Assembly (NCBI RefSeq): GCF_000378765.1
Contig: NZ_KB905343.1
Span: 665,218-729,217 of the forward strand
Reading direction: 5' to 3'
From: Psychroflexus tropicus DSM 15496
GTDB lineage: Bacteria; Bacteroidota; Bacteroidia; Flavobacteriales; Flavobacteriaceae
DNA: 64,000 nt
The notes under the pieces are model-generated. The model did not search any database and was not told the DNA's origin. It saw only the letters and a list, made by a program, of their open reading frames with translations. Below, piece by piece: positions 43,376 through 52,496 of this stretch; the stretch's first letter is position 1; every line of letters begins with the position of its first letter. Position numbers and translations under genes: made by a program.

Positions 43376-44143
43376 ATGGCAACGTATAAGAAAAGAGGTT
43401 ACAAACCAAATACAAAAGCTGAACGTGAAGAGAAGCTTGAAAATGAATCTACAACAGCAGAAGTTTTTAATACTTTAGATGAAGGAGCAAGTTCAACTGA
43501 GCAATTTTTATCTAAGTATCAAAAACCTATATTTGGTGTTATTATAGCTATAGCTGTTGTCATTTTAGCTTTTCTTGGGTATCAAAAATTTGTGCAGGAA
43601 CCTTATGAAGAAGAAGCTGCCAATGAGATGAACCAAGCTCAGCAGTATTTTGATTCTGCCATCCAAGCCTCTGGATCAGAACAGGATTCTCTTTTCGTAA
43701 GATCTTTAGAAGGAGGAAATGGTAAATTTGGATTTGAAGACATTACTACAAACTACAGTGGTACTAAAGCAGGAGAACTTGCAAAATATTATGCTGGTAT
43801 TTCACATTTAAATTTGGGCAACTATAAGGAAGCTATAGACTACTTAGATGGTTTCAATGTAGATGATGAAATCTTAACGCCTCTAGCTAAAGGCTCTATT
43901 GGTGACGCTTTCCTTCAGCTAGATCAACCTGAAGAAGCTTTAGGTTATTTTGAGCAAGCGGCGAATATGAGGACTAATGAATTTACAACGCCTAAATTTT
44001 TATTGAAAGCTGCCATTACTGCAATCAATCTTAATGATGGTGACACCGCTAAAGAACACTTAAACAGAATTAAGGACGAGTTTCCAAATTCTGAAGAAGC
44101 TGGAAAAATTGACGTTTATTTAGGTCAAGCAGAAGTACTTTAA
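43376..44143 (+). CDS. Membrane-anchored tetratricopeptide-repeat protein
   Basis: A 255-residue protein starting MATYKKRGYKPNTKAERE. A single membrane helix lies at about 55-76 (IFGVIIAIAVVILAFLGYQ), followed by three or four TPR units (about 130-250: KYYAGISHLNLGNYKEAIDY, GSIGDAFLQLDQPEEALGYF). It resembles YfgM-like proteins. A GTG at 43322 would add 18 residues across the promoter, so the ATG is preferred. ribH starts 3 bases after its stop. Likely a periplasmic protein-binding scaffold. Confidence 0.85.
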   Translation: MATYKKRGYKPNTKAEREEKLENESTTAEVFNTLDEGASSTEQFLSKYQKPIFGVIIAIAVVILAFLGYQKFVQEPYEEEAANEMNQAQQYFDSAIQASGSEQDSLFVRSLEGGNGKFGFEDITTNYSGTKAGELAKYYAGISHLNLGNYKEAIDYLDGFNVDDEILTPLAKGSIGDAFLQLDQPEEALGYFEQAANMRTNEFTTPKFLLKAAITAINLNDGDTAKEHLNRIKDEFPNSEEAGKIDVYLGQAEVL

Positions 44144-44146
44144 TAG

Positions 44147-44656
44147 ATGGCTACATCAGAAAAAAATCTTTCTACCTATAATAAGGATCAGCTACCTGAA
44201 GCTAAAAATATGCGGATAGGTCTGGTAGTGTCAGAATGGAATCCAGATATCACTGAAAATCTCTTTCAAGGAGCGTTTGATGCTTTAATTGATACTGGGG
44301 TCATTAAAGAAAATATTGTAAGGTGGAATGTTCCTGGTAGTTTTGAACTCCCATATGGATGTAAAAAAATGCAGGAGAGTTTCGATATGCTAGATGCCAT
44401 TATTGCTATTGGTAATGTGATTCAAGGTGAAACAAAGCATTTTGATTTTGTTTGCCAGGGCCTTACTCAGGGTATAATGGAATTAAATCTTAAAAGTGAC
44501 ATTCCAGTCATTTTCTGTGTACTAACAGATAATACAAAAGCACAATCTGAGGCGAGATCTGGTGGCATACACGGCAATAAAGGTACCGAAGCAGCTATAG
44601 CGGCCATAAAAATGGCTCAGCTCAGAAAAGATGCTAAATTTTATAAAGCAGATTAA
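44147..44656 (+). CDS. ribH: 6,7-dimethyl-8-ribityllumazine synthase
   Basis: A 169-residue enzyme of riboflavin synthesis that condenses the ribityl-pyrimidine with 3,4-dihydroxybutanone phosphate. Motifs: VVSEWNPDITENLFQGAFD, VPGSFELPYGCKKM, IGNVIQGETKHFDFV, PVIFCVLTDNTKAQSEARSG, and GNKGTEAAIAAIKM. It lies between a TPR gene and a small membrane-protein gene; no FMN riboswitch is seen. Confidence 0.96.
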   Translation: MATSEKNLSTYNKDQLPEAKNMRIGLVVSEWNPDITENLFQGAFDALIDTGVIKENIVRWNVPGSFELPYGCKKMQESFDMLDAIIAIGNVIQGETKHFDFVCQGLTQGIMELNLKSDIPVIFCVLTDNTKAQSEARSGGIHGNKGTEAAIAAIKMAQLRKDAKFYKAD

Positions 44657-44745
44657 GCTTTAGGTTTATATTTCCCGTTTTAAATAGAATTTTAAAGCCT
44701 TAGAATTGATGGAATTTCTTTAATTTTGAAAATTCATCAAAAGCT

Positions 44746-45039
44746 ATGTTTAAACTAAAGTCGCTTAAATTACGAAAGAATTCCAGATACAATTATACCC
44801 CAAGGTATTATAAGGGAAAGGATACTGGTAATCCTTATAGTTTCGACTCCAAATTCGCTAAATATAAGGAGACACATAATAGTGTAGATTTTGGTTCTCA
44901 TTGGGCTGAGGCTAGAGAAAACTCAAGAAATAGAGGAAACAGAGGAATCAATAGAACTGTAATACTAATAGCGCTTATTCTAACTTTTATTTTTTTATGG
45001 ATCATTGATTTTGATCTCTCAATATTTTCTTCAAATTAG
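44746..45039 (+). CDS. Small membrane protein of unknown function
   Basis: A 97-residue protein with a basic N-terminus (LKSLKLRKNSRYNYTPRYYK), a middle rich in polar residues, and one membrane helix near the C-terminus (about 71-90, TVILIALILTFIFLWII). Homologues downstream of ribH are sometimes labelled riboflavin synthase beta subunit, almost certainly by position only. It sits 3 bases before mutL. Confidence 0.75.
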   Translation: MFKLKSLKLRKNSRYNYTPRYYKGKDTGNPYSFDSKFAKYKETHNSVDFGSHWAEARENSRNRGNRGINRTVILIALILTFIFLWIIDFDLSIFSSN

Positions 45040-45042
45040 TCA

Positions 45043-46896
45043 ATGAATAGTATTATTCACTTACTACCAGATCATGTAGCCAATCAAATAGCAGCAGGAG
45101 AGGTCGTACAAAGACCAGCCTCTGTAGTGAAAGAACTCTTGGAAAATGCTGTAGATGCTGATGCTACTTCAATTACACTCATAGTCAAGGAAGGTGGTAA
45201 AACTTCGATTCAGGTTATAGACAATGGCTCAGGTATGGGAGATACAGATGCCAGACTTTCATTTGAGCGGCATGCGACTTCCAAAATAAAGTTTGCAGAG
45301 GATTTGTTTCAACTTCATACCAAAGGTTTTAGAGGAGAAGCTTTAGCTTCTATAGCTGCAGTGGCTCATGTTGAGCTCAAAACTAAAACTGAAGGAGAAG
45401 AATTGGGTTCACATCTGGTGATCGAAGGTAGTAAAACCGTGAAGCAAGATCCTTGCGTCACGCCAGTAGGGACTTCCATAGCGGTGAAAAATCTTTTTTT
45501 TAATATTCCAGCCCGTCGAAATTTTTTAAAGTCTTCTTCGGTAGAGCAAAAGCACATTATCGATGAATTTCAGCGCGTAGCCTTGGTTCATCCATCTATT
45601 GCTTTTAAGTTTATACATAATGATAGCGAGCTTTTCAATTTACCTGCAACAAACTTACGTAAACGTATTGTTGGAGTAATGGGAGCTAAAACCAATGAAA
45701 AATTGGTTCCTGTCAAAGAAGAGACCGACTTAATCCAACTTACAGGCTTTGTGGGCAAGCCGGAATTTGCAAAAAAATCTAGAGGTGAACAGTTTTTCTT
45801 TGTCAATGATAGATTCATTAAGCATCCCTACTTACATCATGCAGTAACCAGCGCATTTGAAGGCTTGCTAAAAGAAAAATCCTATCCTTCTTACTTTTTA
45901 TATTTAAAAGTGGATCCCAAGAGTATTGATATTAATATTCACCCTACAAAAACTGAAGTTAAGTTTGATAATGAGCATGCTATTTATTCTATTTTAAGGA
46001 GTAGTGTAAAACATAGTTTAGGTCAGTTTAATGTATCACCGGTTCTAGATTTCAATAAAGATTCTAGCATGGAAACCGATTATATGCAGCATAAAAAAGG
46101 AGCCAAGATTCCTTCCATAGAGGTGGACAGGAATTTTAATCCTTTTAAAGCTGAAGTTTCTTCTCATACTTCTGCAAAGTCCCCATCAAAAAATCATTTT
46201 AAATCAAAATCTACTGCCAACTGGGAATCTTTATACACAGATGCTTCAATAGAAGAAAATGAGTTGATGGATATCGAAGTAGAAAGTGAATCTGTATCTC
46301 CTTCATTGTTTGGAGGACAGTCTTCCTCTTATCAATCTTCAGGAACGTTTCAGCTTCAGCGCAAATACATTATTACTTCTACTAAATCTGAAATGCTAAT
46401 CATAGATCAGCACAGAGCTCATTTCAGAGTATTATACGAGGAACTACTAAAAAACATAACGGCTCAACCCGCTTTGAGTCAGCAACTCCTGTTTCCACTT
46501 AAACTGCAATTGGACTCCAATGAAATTCGAGTTTTTGAAAACTTAAAGGAATCATTGGTCAATGCTGGTTTTTCAATTTCAGAGATTGGGGAAGATTTTG
46601 TGAAAATCAATGGAATTCCTAATCGTTTGCCAGAAAGTGAAACTTCAATATTGCTGGATCAACTGCTATCTGATTTTGAAAACGATATTCCAGATTCTGG
46701 ATTTGATCAAACGGATAGACTTGCAAAGTCACTGGCTAAAAGCATGGCGATAAAAAACGGAAGTCTGCTTCAAAAGGAAGAGCAAATAGAACTTGTAAAT
46801 CTGTTATTTTCTTGCAAAGAACCAATGTTAACTCCTACAAATCGTTTAGTTTTCGTGAAACAGTCTGCAGCAGATTTCGATAAAAAATTTATGTAA
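45043..46896 (+). CDS. mutL: DNA mismatch repair protein MutL
   Basis: A 617-residue MutL. The N-terminal GHKL ATPase (about 1-330) is standard: IAAGEVVQRPASVVKELLEN, DNGSGM, FERHATSKI, TKGFRGEALASIAAVAHV, and GTSIAVKNLFFNIPARRNFL. The C-terminal dimerisation domain follows a Ser-rich linker (about 345-430). The endonuclease motif DQHAX2EX4E reads DQHR-AH-F-RVLY-E at 455-466, so the first Glu is replaced by Phe461 and the Ala by Arg458, and the CPHGRP motif is absent. Nicking activity is therefore doubtful. Confidence 0.95.
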   Translation: MNSIIHLLPDHVANQIAAGEVVQRPASVVKELLENAVDADATSITLIVKEGGKTSIQVIDNGSGMGDTDARLSFERHATSKIKFAEDLFQLHTKGFRGEALASIAAVAHVELKTKTEGEELGSHLVIEGSKTVKQDPCVTPVGTSIAVKNLFFNIPARRNFLKSSSVEQKHIIDEFQRVALVHPSIAFKFIHNDSELFNLPATNLRKRIVGVMGAKTNEKLVPVKEETDLIQLTGFVGKPEFAKKSRGEQFFFVNDRFIKHPYLHHAVTSAFEGLLKEKSYPSYFLYLKVDPKSIDINIHPTKTEVKFDNEHAIYSILRSSVKHSLGQFNVSPVLDFNKDSSMETDYMQHKKGAKIPSIEVDRNFNPFKAEVSSHTSAKSPSKNHFKSKSTANWESLYTDASIEENELMDIEVESESVSPSLFGGQSSSYQSSGTFQLQRKYIITSTKSEMLIIDQHRAHFRVLYEELLKNITAQPALSQQLLFPLKLQLDSNEIRVFENLKESLVNAGFSISEIGEDFVKINGIPNRLPESETSILLDQLLSDFENDIPDSGFDQTDRLAKSLAKSMAIKNGSLLQKEEQIELVNLLFSCKEPMLTPTNRLVFVKQSAADFDKKFM

Positions 46897-47649
46897 ATGG
46901 GAAGAATCACCGAAACGGTAAAAGTTTTATTAATAGCTAACATACTCTTCTTTTTTGGAGCTAATTATTTAGGTGATTATGCCTATAAAATTTTTGCTCT
47001 TTGGTTCCCTGAAAATCCAAATTTTGGATTCTGGCAGATACTCACCCACATGTTTATGCACGGTAGTTTTTCTCATATTTTATTCAATATGTTTGCCTTG
47101 TACATGTTTGGTAGTTTGATCGAACAATACCTAGGTCAAAATAAATTTCTTTTTATTTACTTTTCTGCAGGCCTTGGAGCTGCAGGTTTACAAATACTCT
47201 TTAGTTACATTGGGTTCAATCAGGCCTACCAGACTTATATTGATGCTGGTGTAAGTTCTGATACCATTTCAGAAATGTTTAAAAGCGTAAGTACTACTGG
47301 TGAGTACAGGGTTTATCCTTCCATATCTAAAGAAGTAAGTAACCAGTTATTCAGCAATTATCTTACTCCTATGGTGGGAGCGTCTGGAGCGATCTTTGGT
47401 ATCCTTGCTGCCTTTGCGGTAGTATTTCCAAATTTGCCACTTTACATTATTTTTATCCCTATACCCATCAAAGCAAAATATTTGATTGGAGGGTATTTTT
47501 TAATGAATTTATTTTCTGCTATCACTGGAGTAACTTTATTAGGCCCGTCTAATACAGCGTATTGGGCTCACATTGGTGGTGCGGTGATTGGTTTTATCAC
47601 GATGTATTACTGGAAGAAAAATTCTTTTAACGCCAATAGATGGAATTGA
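46897..47649 (+). CDS. Rhomboid family intramembrane serine protease
   Basis: A 250-residue six-helix rhomboid. The catalytic Ser is in VGASGAIFGILAA and the catalytic His in AYWAHIGGAVIGF; the N-terminal HMFMHGSFSHILFNMFALYM is the conserved first-helix His/Asn region. It starts directly after the mutL stop. A loop of about 55 residues between helices is longer than in GlpG. Substrate unknown. Confidence 0.93.
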   Translation: MGRITETVKVLLIANILFFFGANYLGDYAYKIFALWFPENPNFGFWQILTHMFMHGSFSHILFNMFALYMFGSLIEQYLGQNKFLFIYFSAGLGAAGLQILFSYIGFNQAYQTYIDAGVSSDTISEMFKSVSTTGEYRVYPSISKEVSNQLFSNYLTPMVGASGAIFGILAAFAVVFPNLPLYIIFIPIPIKAKYLIGGYFLMNLFSAITGVTLLGPSNTAYWAHIGGAVIGFITMYYWKKNSFNANRWN

Positions 47650-47650
47650 T

Positions 47651-48538
47651 ATGGATTGGAAGCAAAAACTTACATATAAGTATAATACGGTGGATACTCT
47701 AGAGAAGCTTATAGGAATCAATGTTCTCTTATTTATACTCACCTTCGTCTTTAAAACTATAGGATTTCTATTTCAGATTCCTACTACATTTTTTGTAGAG
47801 TGGCTTGTGTTCCCTAAAAGCTTAATTGAATTTGCTTATAAACCTTGGACTATTATTACCTATGCTTTTATGCATTCGGGTATATTTCATATCCTTTCCA
47901 ATATGTTGATTCTCTACTTTTCTGGAAAATTCTTTCTGACTTATTTTTCTGGAAAACGGATGTTGAATCTCTATTTTTTAGGGGCTATTTTTGGTGCGTT
48001 AATTTATACGTTAAGCTATAATCTTCTTCCAGCCTTTAGTGGCACAGGAAGATCCTATCTTATTGGAGCTTCAGCCTCTGTTATGGCTATTCTGGTAGCA
48101 ACGGCCACACAAGCTCCAAACTTGCAAGTCCGGCTTTTCTTTTTTGGTAATTTGAAGCTTTGGTGGATCGCTGCATTCTTAGTTGTTATAGATGTAGTGC
48201 AAATCCCGCTGTCCAATCCTGGTGGTCACCTTGCTCACTTGGGAGGAGCAGGTATAGGCTACCTTTATATCACCCAACTCAATAAAGGAAACGATATTGG
48301 GAGTTGGTTACAAGCCATCACCGATTGGTTTACTGACTTCTTTCAGCCTCGAAAAAATAGAAAGAGCAGAATGAAAACCGTACATAAAAATCCAAAAACG
48401 TCATCCAAAAAAGATAGCAGCAGGTCTGATAAGCAAAAACGAATAGATCAAATCTTAGATAAGATTAGTAAAAGTGGATATGACAGCCTTTCTAAAGAAG
48501 AAAAGGATTTCTTATTTAAGGCAGGAAAAGACATGTAG
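47651..48538 (+). CDS. Second rhomboid family protease with basic tail
   Basis: A 295-residue rhomboid starting MDWKQKLTYKYNTVDTLEKL at 47651, one base after the previous stop. The open frame reaches upstream to 47588 but that part overlaps the first rhomboid and is not used. The catalytic Ser is in IGASASVMAILVA and His in GGHLAHLGGAGIGYLY. A C-terminal cytosolic tail (about 230-295) is highly basic and ends in the conserved helix QILDKISKSGYDSLSKEEKD (DUF6576-like). The tandem pair suggests joint substrates or a heteromer. Confidence 0.93.
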   Translation: MDWKQKLTYKYNTVDTLEKLIGINVLLFILTFVFKTIGFLFQIPTTFFVEWLVFPKSLIEFAYKPWTIITYAFMHSGIFHILSNMLILYFSGKFFLTYFSGKRMLNLYFLGAIFGALIYTLSYNLLPAFSGTGRSYLIGASASVMAILVATATQAPNLQVRLFFFGNLKLWWIAAFLVVIDVVQIPLSNPGGHLAHLGGAGIGYLYITQLNKGNDIGSWLQAITDWFTDFFQPRKNRKSRMKTVHKNPKTSSKKDSSRSDKQKRIDQILDKISKSGYDSLSKEEKDFLFKAGKDM

Positions 48539-48543
48539 CTGCC

Positions 48544-49575
48544 ATGAAATCTAAGCTCAATTTTTTTCAGAAGGTGGTTTTTGTATTTAATATGTTTTTT
48601 GCAATATGTTTACTCATTGCCTACATTCTACCTTTAGTTCCCCCCAAATTCTCTGCCTTTTTATCTATTCTGAATTTAGGTCTGCCAGTCTTTATGTTGA
48701 TCAATCTTTTCTTTGCTATTTATTGGATGATTAGACTCAAGCTTCACTTCTTAGTCTCCTTTATTTTAGTCATATGTGGTTATTCTTATGTCAACAAAAT
48801 CATTGTTTTTAATACCAATGCTGACTCTATTACTGCAAATGGTCTCAAAGTAATGAGCTATAATGTGCGTTTATTCAATGAATATAATTGGATAAAAGAT
48901 ATTGATGCAGCATTAGAAATCTCGAATTTCATAGCCAACGAAGATCCGGATATCGTTGCTTTTCAGGATTATATTCAGGCAGATGATTTAAACATGGATG
49001 CCTACCCTTATCGGTTTGAAAAATTTAAAACGCCATCTTCCAAAATTGGTATAGCTATTTTTAGTAAATATAAAATCATCAATACAGGAACAATTGATTT
49101 CCCCAATACACATAACAATGCTATATTTTCTGATGTTGTAATCAGTCAAGATACTCTAAGAGTTTATGCCGCTCACCTGGAATCTTTAAAAGTAATTCCA
49201 GACGTTAAGGAATTAAATAAAGAAAATCGCCAACAACTCATCAATAGAGTAGGGAAGTCTTTTGTAAAACAACAGGAACAGGCTAAAATGTTGACAGACA
49301 ATTTTGAAGCTACACTGCTTCCTAAAATTGTTTGTATAGACATGAATAATACGTCGTTTTCCTACGTCTCCAATAAGATACTGAAGCATAATCTCGAAGA
49401 TGCTTTCATAATGTCTGGCTATGGGTTAGGCAAAACTTTTGATTTTGATTTTCTCCCTTTAAGAATAGATGCGATTTATAACGAGAGTTCAATAAAAAGT
49501 GTAGATTTCAAAAACTATAATGTCAATTTTTCAGATCATTACCCCATCATGGCTACTTTTATTCTAGAAGACTAA
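48544..49575 (+). CDS. Membrane-anchored endonuclease/exonuclease/phosphatase family protein
   Basis: A 343-residue protein with three N-terminal hydrophobic segments (about 8-90) and an EEP domain (about 98-340): LKVMSYNVRLFNEYNWIKD, ANEDPDIVAFQDY, YAAHLESLKVIPD, CIDMNN, and the C-terminal FSDHYPIMATF. The family splits phosphate esters in DNA, lipids or inositol phosphates; here the domain would be outside the cytoplasm. It overlaps the convergent WbqC gene by 17 bp at its 3' end. Confidence 0.88.
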   Translation: MKSKLNFFQKVVFVFNMFFAICLLIAYILPLVPPKFSAFLSILNLGLPVFMLINLFFAIYWMIRLKLHFLVSFILVICGYSYVNKIIVFNTNADSITANGLKVMSYNVRLFNEYNWIKDIDAALEISNFIANEDPDIVAFQDYIQADDLNMDAYPYRFEKFKTPSSKIGIAIFSKYKIINTGTIDFPNTHNNAIFSDVVISQDTLRVYAAHLESLKVIPDVKELNKENRQQLINRVGKSFVKQQEQAKMLTDNFEATLLPKIVCIDMNNTSFSYVSNKILKHNLEDAFIMSGYGLGKTFDFDFLPLRIDAIYNESSIKSVDFKNYNVNFSDHYPIMATFILED

Positions 49576-50197
49576 GTTTTTGAGATTGTAGGTATTCCAA
49601 AGCTGAAGGCCCTTTATTGAATAGTAAGTCGAGGATACTTAAATTGGGGATATACCCATGCTTAGACTGAAAAACCTGAATATAGTTTTCCAGATTAGCT
49701 TTAGTTTCTCTTTTTGAATTTACTAAGTCTCGTTGATCATTAAGTGTTTCTGGAGCCATTTTAAACTCCTCGGTAAAATCAAAATTAAAGTCAAGCCCTA
49801 GACACTCAAAAACCACTTCCATACACTTTAAGTTGAAATCCATGAGGAAAGTCGCTTCTTTGGTAAATAAGTCTATGAACTCATCCTCATAAAATTCAAA
49901 AAATGGAGATGTTCTATAAGCAGCTTCAAAGGATTTCCAATGTAATCTTTGCCATTTAAAAGCATTTTCTATGCGTATGTCTTGATAGCTTTGATGCTTG
50001 TCCGTTTTTTGAGCCCTATGCTTTATAGGGATATTAAGCAGTAGGCTTCCATTAGCTCCATAGATGTACTGTCTGGATCTATAAGTTTGTTTTTGGTAAT
50101 TATCATGTTTCTCCATAACAAATCCGCTAGATTGTGCTAAAACAGCATACAAATCTATAGGTCCAAAATAGCAGGGATGGATTAAAATGGATTTCAA
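49559..50197 (-). CDS. WbqC family protein
   Basis: A 212-residue protein matching the WbqC/WbmL family: ILIHPCYFGPIDLYAVLAQS, LLNIPIKHRAQKTDKHQSYQ, DIRIENAFKWQRLHWKSFEA, then YRTSPFFEFYEDEF. The family occurs with polysaccharide genes in some bacteria and may act on sugar nucleotides, without proven activity. Here it is in the lepB-dapB cluster, 2 bases after lepB, a conserved arrangement in flavobacteria as I recall. Confidence 0.85.
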   Translation of the reverse strand: MKSILIHPCYFGPIDLYAVLAQSSGFVMEKHDNYQKQTYRSRQYIYGANGSLLLNIPIKHRAQKTDKHQSYQDIRIENAFKWQRLHWKSFEAAYRTSPFFEFYEDEFIDLFTKEATFLMDFNLKCMEVVFECLGLDFNFDFTEEFKMAPETLNDQRDLVNSKRETKANLENYIQVFQSKHGYIPNLSILDLLFNKGPSALEYLQSQKLSLLE

Positions 50198-50199
50198 GA

Positions 50200-51768
50200 T
50201 TATTTTTTCTTTTTGATGAAATAATTATATCCAATAATCAAAACAACTCCAATTAGAAAATAAACCAAATAGGAGGTAGGTTTACCTTCGCCACCTACGG
50301 TGGTAAACAAGCGCTCCCACCTTATTTTTTCCATAAGGCTGCCAGCATTTCCATCTAAACTCATCCAAATAAAGACAGGTTTACCCACCACGTGATTTTG
50401 AGGAACATATCCCCAATAGCGACTATCTTCACTGTTATGGCGGTTGTCACCCATCATCCAGTAATAATCCTGCTTAAAAGTATATTCGTTTATGGGGTTG
50501 CCATTGAGATAGACCTGAGATCCTCTAACTTCTAATTGATTATCTATTCCCATCTCTGAGCCTTCATAGACCTCAATTATTCTTCTGTAGAGCGAAAAGC
50601 TTTCTAAATTTAATTCAATACTCTTCCCAGCTTTTGGGATATAGATGGGCCCAAAATTATCTTTGTTCCAATCTACTTTACCATTGTTTGGAAAAATACC
50701 GGATTCTGCCTTACCCTCCGGTGAAATTATTTTTTGAACTGATTTCACATTGGGATGGTTTCTGAATTTAACCAGATTTTCTTCGGTAATAGCGTTTACT
50801 TTATAAAGATCTCGTTCTCTATCTACCCATTGTAATCCATCGGTTATGCCGTAAATTTCAATAAGACTGCGCATATTGAAACCTTGTCCTTTTCCTTGAA
50901 CCAAGTAGGAATATTGAGGCTTAGCACGGTCCGGTAATACTAAGGGAGAGTTGTTGACATAGATTTTACCATCGATGATCTCTAAAGAATCTCCGGCCAC
51001 ACCAACAGCTCTTTTCACGTAATTGGACTTCTTATCAACTGGTTTATCATAATGTCTGCCAGAGCGATCTCTAAACATTCTAACAGTGTCTACTGGCCAG
51101 TTGAAAACTACAATATCATTACGTTGGATAGTTTGAAATCCAGGTAACCTTAAATATGGTAATTGAGGAGAATTGGTGTAAGACTTTACTCCTACCAAAG
51201 GAATTGTATCATGCACCATTGGAAAGGAGATGGCCGTCTGAGGGAGTCTTGCTCCATAGTGGAATTTGCTAACAAACAGAAAGTCTCCAACGAGAAGTGT
51301 TTTTTCTAAAGAGGAGGTGGGGATAGTGAAAGGCTGCATAATGTAAGTGTGGACAATCGTAGCTGCAACCACAGCAAATAAGATTGAACTTACAAAATCC
51401 CCAGTTTTGGTGGTAGCTTTCAGGCTTCTCTCTTCAATATAATTGTGTTCTGTAAAGTAGTTGATATAGTAAGTGTATAGCCCTAATGTAACCAGCTGCA
51501 GTATGGTATCTTTCGTAGAATTTTTACCAAAACTTCTGGCCGTTTCCACCCAAATCACAGGAAACATAATAAGATTGACGATGGGTATAAATATTAAAAA
51601 CACCCACCACCAAGGCCTATTGATGATTTTAAAAAGGATAATAGCATTGTAGATAGGTATGGCTGCTTCCCACCATTGTTTACCCGCACTTTGGTATAGC
51701 TTCCAAGTTCCAAAGAAGTGGATAACTTGTATAAAGAGAATAAATAAAAGTATATCTGTAAATGACAT
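50200..51768 (-). CDS. lepB: Signal peptidase I, large Bacteroidetes form
   Basis: A 522-residue signal peptidase. The N-terminal 120 residues are a separate membrane region of three to four helices (DUF5684-like: FGTWKLYQSAGKQWWEAAIP, RPWWWVFLIFIPIVN). The catalytic Ser is in IPTSSLEKTLLVGDFLFVSK and the Lys in NYVKRAVGVAGDSLE, which fit the S26A pair. A long insertion (about 280-400) lies before the YYWMMGDNRHNSEDSRYWG box, and a C-terminal anchor ends the protein. It removes signal peptides at the inner membrane. Confidence 0.94.
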   Translation of the reverse strand: MSFTDILLFILFIQVIHFFGTWKLYQSAGKQWWEAAIPIYNAIILFKIINRPWWWVFLIFIPIVNLIMFPVIWVETARSFGKNSTKDTILQLVTLGLYTYYINYFTEHNYIEERSLKATTKTGDFVSSILFAVVAATIVHTYIMQPFTIPTSSLEKTLLVGDFLFVSKFHYGARLPQTAISFPMVHDTIPLVGVKSYTNSPQLPYLRLPGFQTIQRNDIVVFNWPVDTVRMFRDRSGRHYDKPVDKKSNYVKRAVGVAGDSLEIIDGKIYVNNSPLVLPDRAKPQYSYLVQGKGQGFNMRSLIEIYGITDGLQWVDRERDLYKVNAITEENLVKFRNHPNVKSVQKIISPEGKAESGIFPNNGKVDWNKDNFGPIYIPKAGKSIELNLESFSLYRRIIEVYEGSEMGIDNQLEVRGSQVYLNGNPINEYTFKQDYYWMMGDNRHNSEDSRYWGYVPQNHVVGKPVFIWMSLDGNAGSLMEKIRWERLFTTVGGEGKPTSYLVYFLIGVVLIIGYNYFIKKKK

Positions 51769-51779
51769 TGACCAAAAAT

Positions 51780-52496
51780 TTAAGTTGTTGTGTTAAGTTG
51801 AAGGACATCTTTCATGCTGTAGTGTCCGCTGGATTGATTAAGAATCCATTCTGCAGCGATTACAGCGCCATGAGCAAAACCCTGTCTCGATTTCGCATTA
51901 TGAGCAATTGATATACTATCGATTTCAGAATTATAACTTACATCGTGGTAGCCAAAGACTCCTTTTTCTCTTTCAGCCTCGATGCCTATGGATGTTTTGC
52001 TATCTTTTGGAGGATGATCCCAGGACTCATAACTGGTTTTTTCGATAATCTGATCAGCTAGGCTGATAGCCGTCCCACTAGGAGCGTCTTTTTTCTCAAG
52101 ATGATGAATTTCTTTCAGCTTCACTTCATATTCTTTTAAACCAGCCATCATCTTGGCTAAATAGGAGTTTAATTCAAAAAAAACATTAACTCCCACACTA
52201 AAATTTGAGGCGTACAGAAACCTACCAGACGATGACTTGCAAAACTTCACGGCATCGTCGAATTTATCCAGCCAGCCAGTTGTTCCTGAAACAACAGCAA
52301 GATCTAATTCTAAGCATTTTGTAATATTAGTATAAGCGGCTTCTGGAACACTGAAGTCAATAGCGACATCGGCGGCCTTTAGCAGATTAGTTTCCAATTT
52401 TCCAGAAGAGATATAAACAATGTCATGCCCTCTTGAGGCTGCGATTTTCTCTACGGTTTTACCCATTTTACCATAGCCGAGTATTGCAAGTTTCAT
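51780..52496 (-). CDS. dapB: 4-hydroxy-tetrahydrodipicolinate reductase
   Basis: A 238-residue enzyme of lysine and diaminopimelate synthesis. GYGKMGKTVE is the NAD(P)H-binding motif at 7-16; GTTGW near 91 and the catalytic HHLEKKDAPSGTAISLAD near 155 follow. The C-terminal domain has SRQGFAHGAVIAAEWI. Length is at the short end of normal, as in other Bacteroidetes. It directly adjoins the DUF5683 gene. Confidence 0.95.
   Translation of the reverse strand: MKLAILGYGKMGKTVEKIAASRGHDIVYISSGKLETNLLKAADVAIDFSVPEAAYTNITKCLELDLAVVSGTTGWLDKFDDAVKFCKSSSGRFLYASNFSVGVNVFFELNSYLAKMMAGLKEYEVKLKEIHHLEKKDAPSGTAISLADQIIEKTSYESWDHPPKDSKTSIGIEAEREKGVFGYHDVSYNSEIDSISIAHNAKSRQGFAHGAVIAAEWILNQSSGHYSMKDVLQLNTTT

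Noticed and set aside
47588-47650. Upstream start for the second rhomboid
   Set aside because: It overlaps the end of the first rhomboid in another frame and adds non-family sequence.
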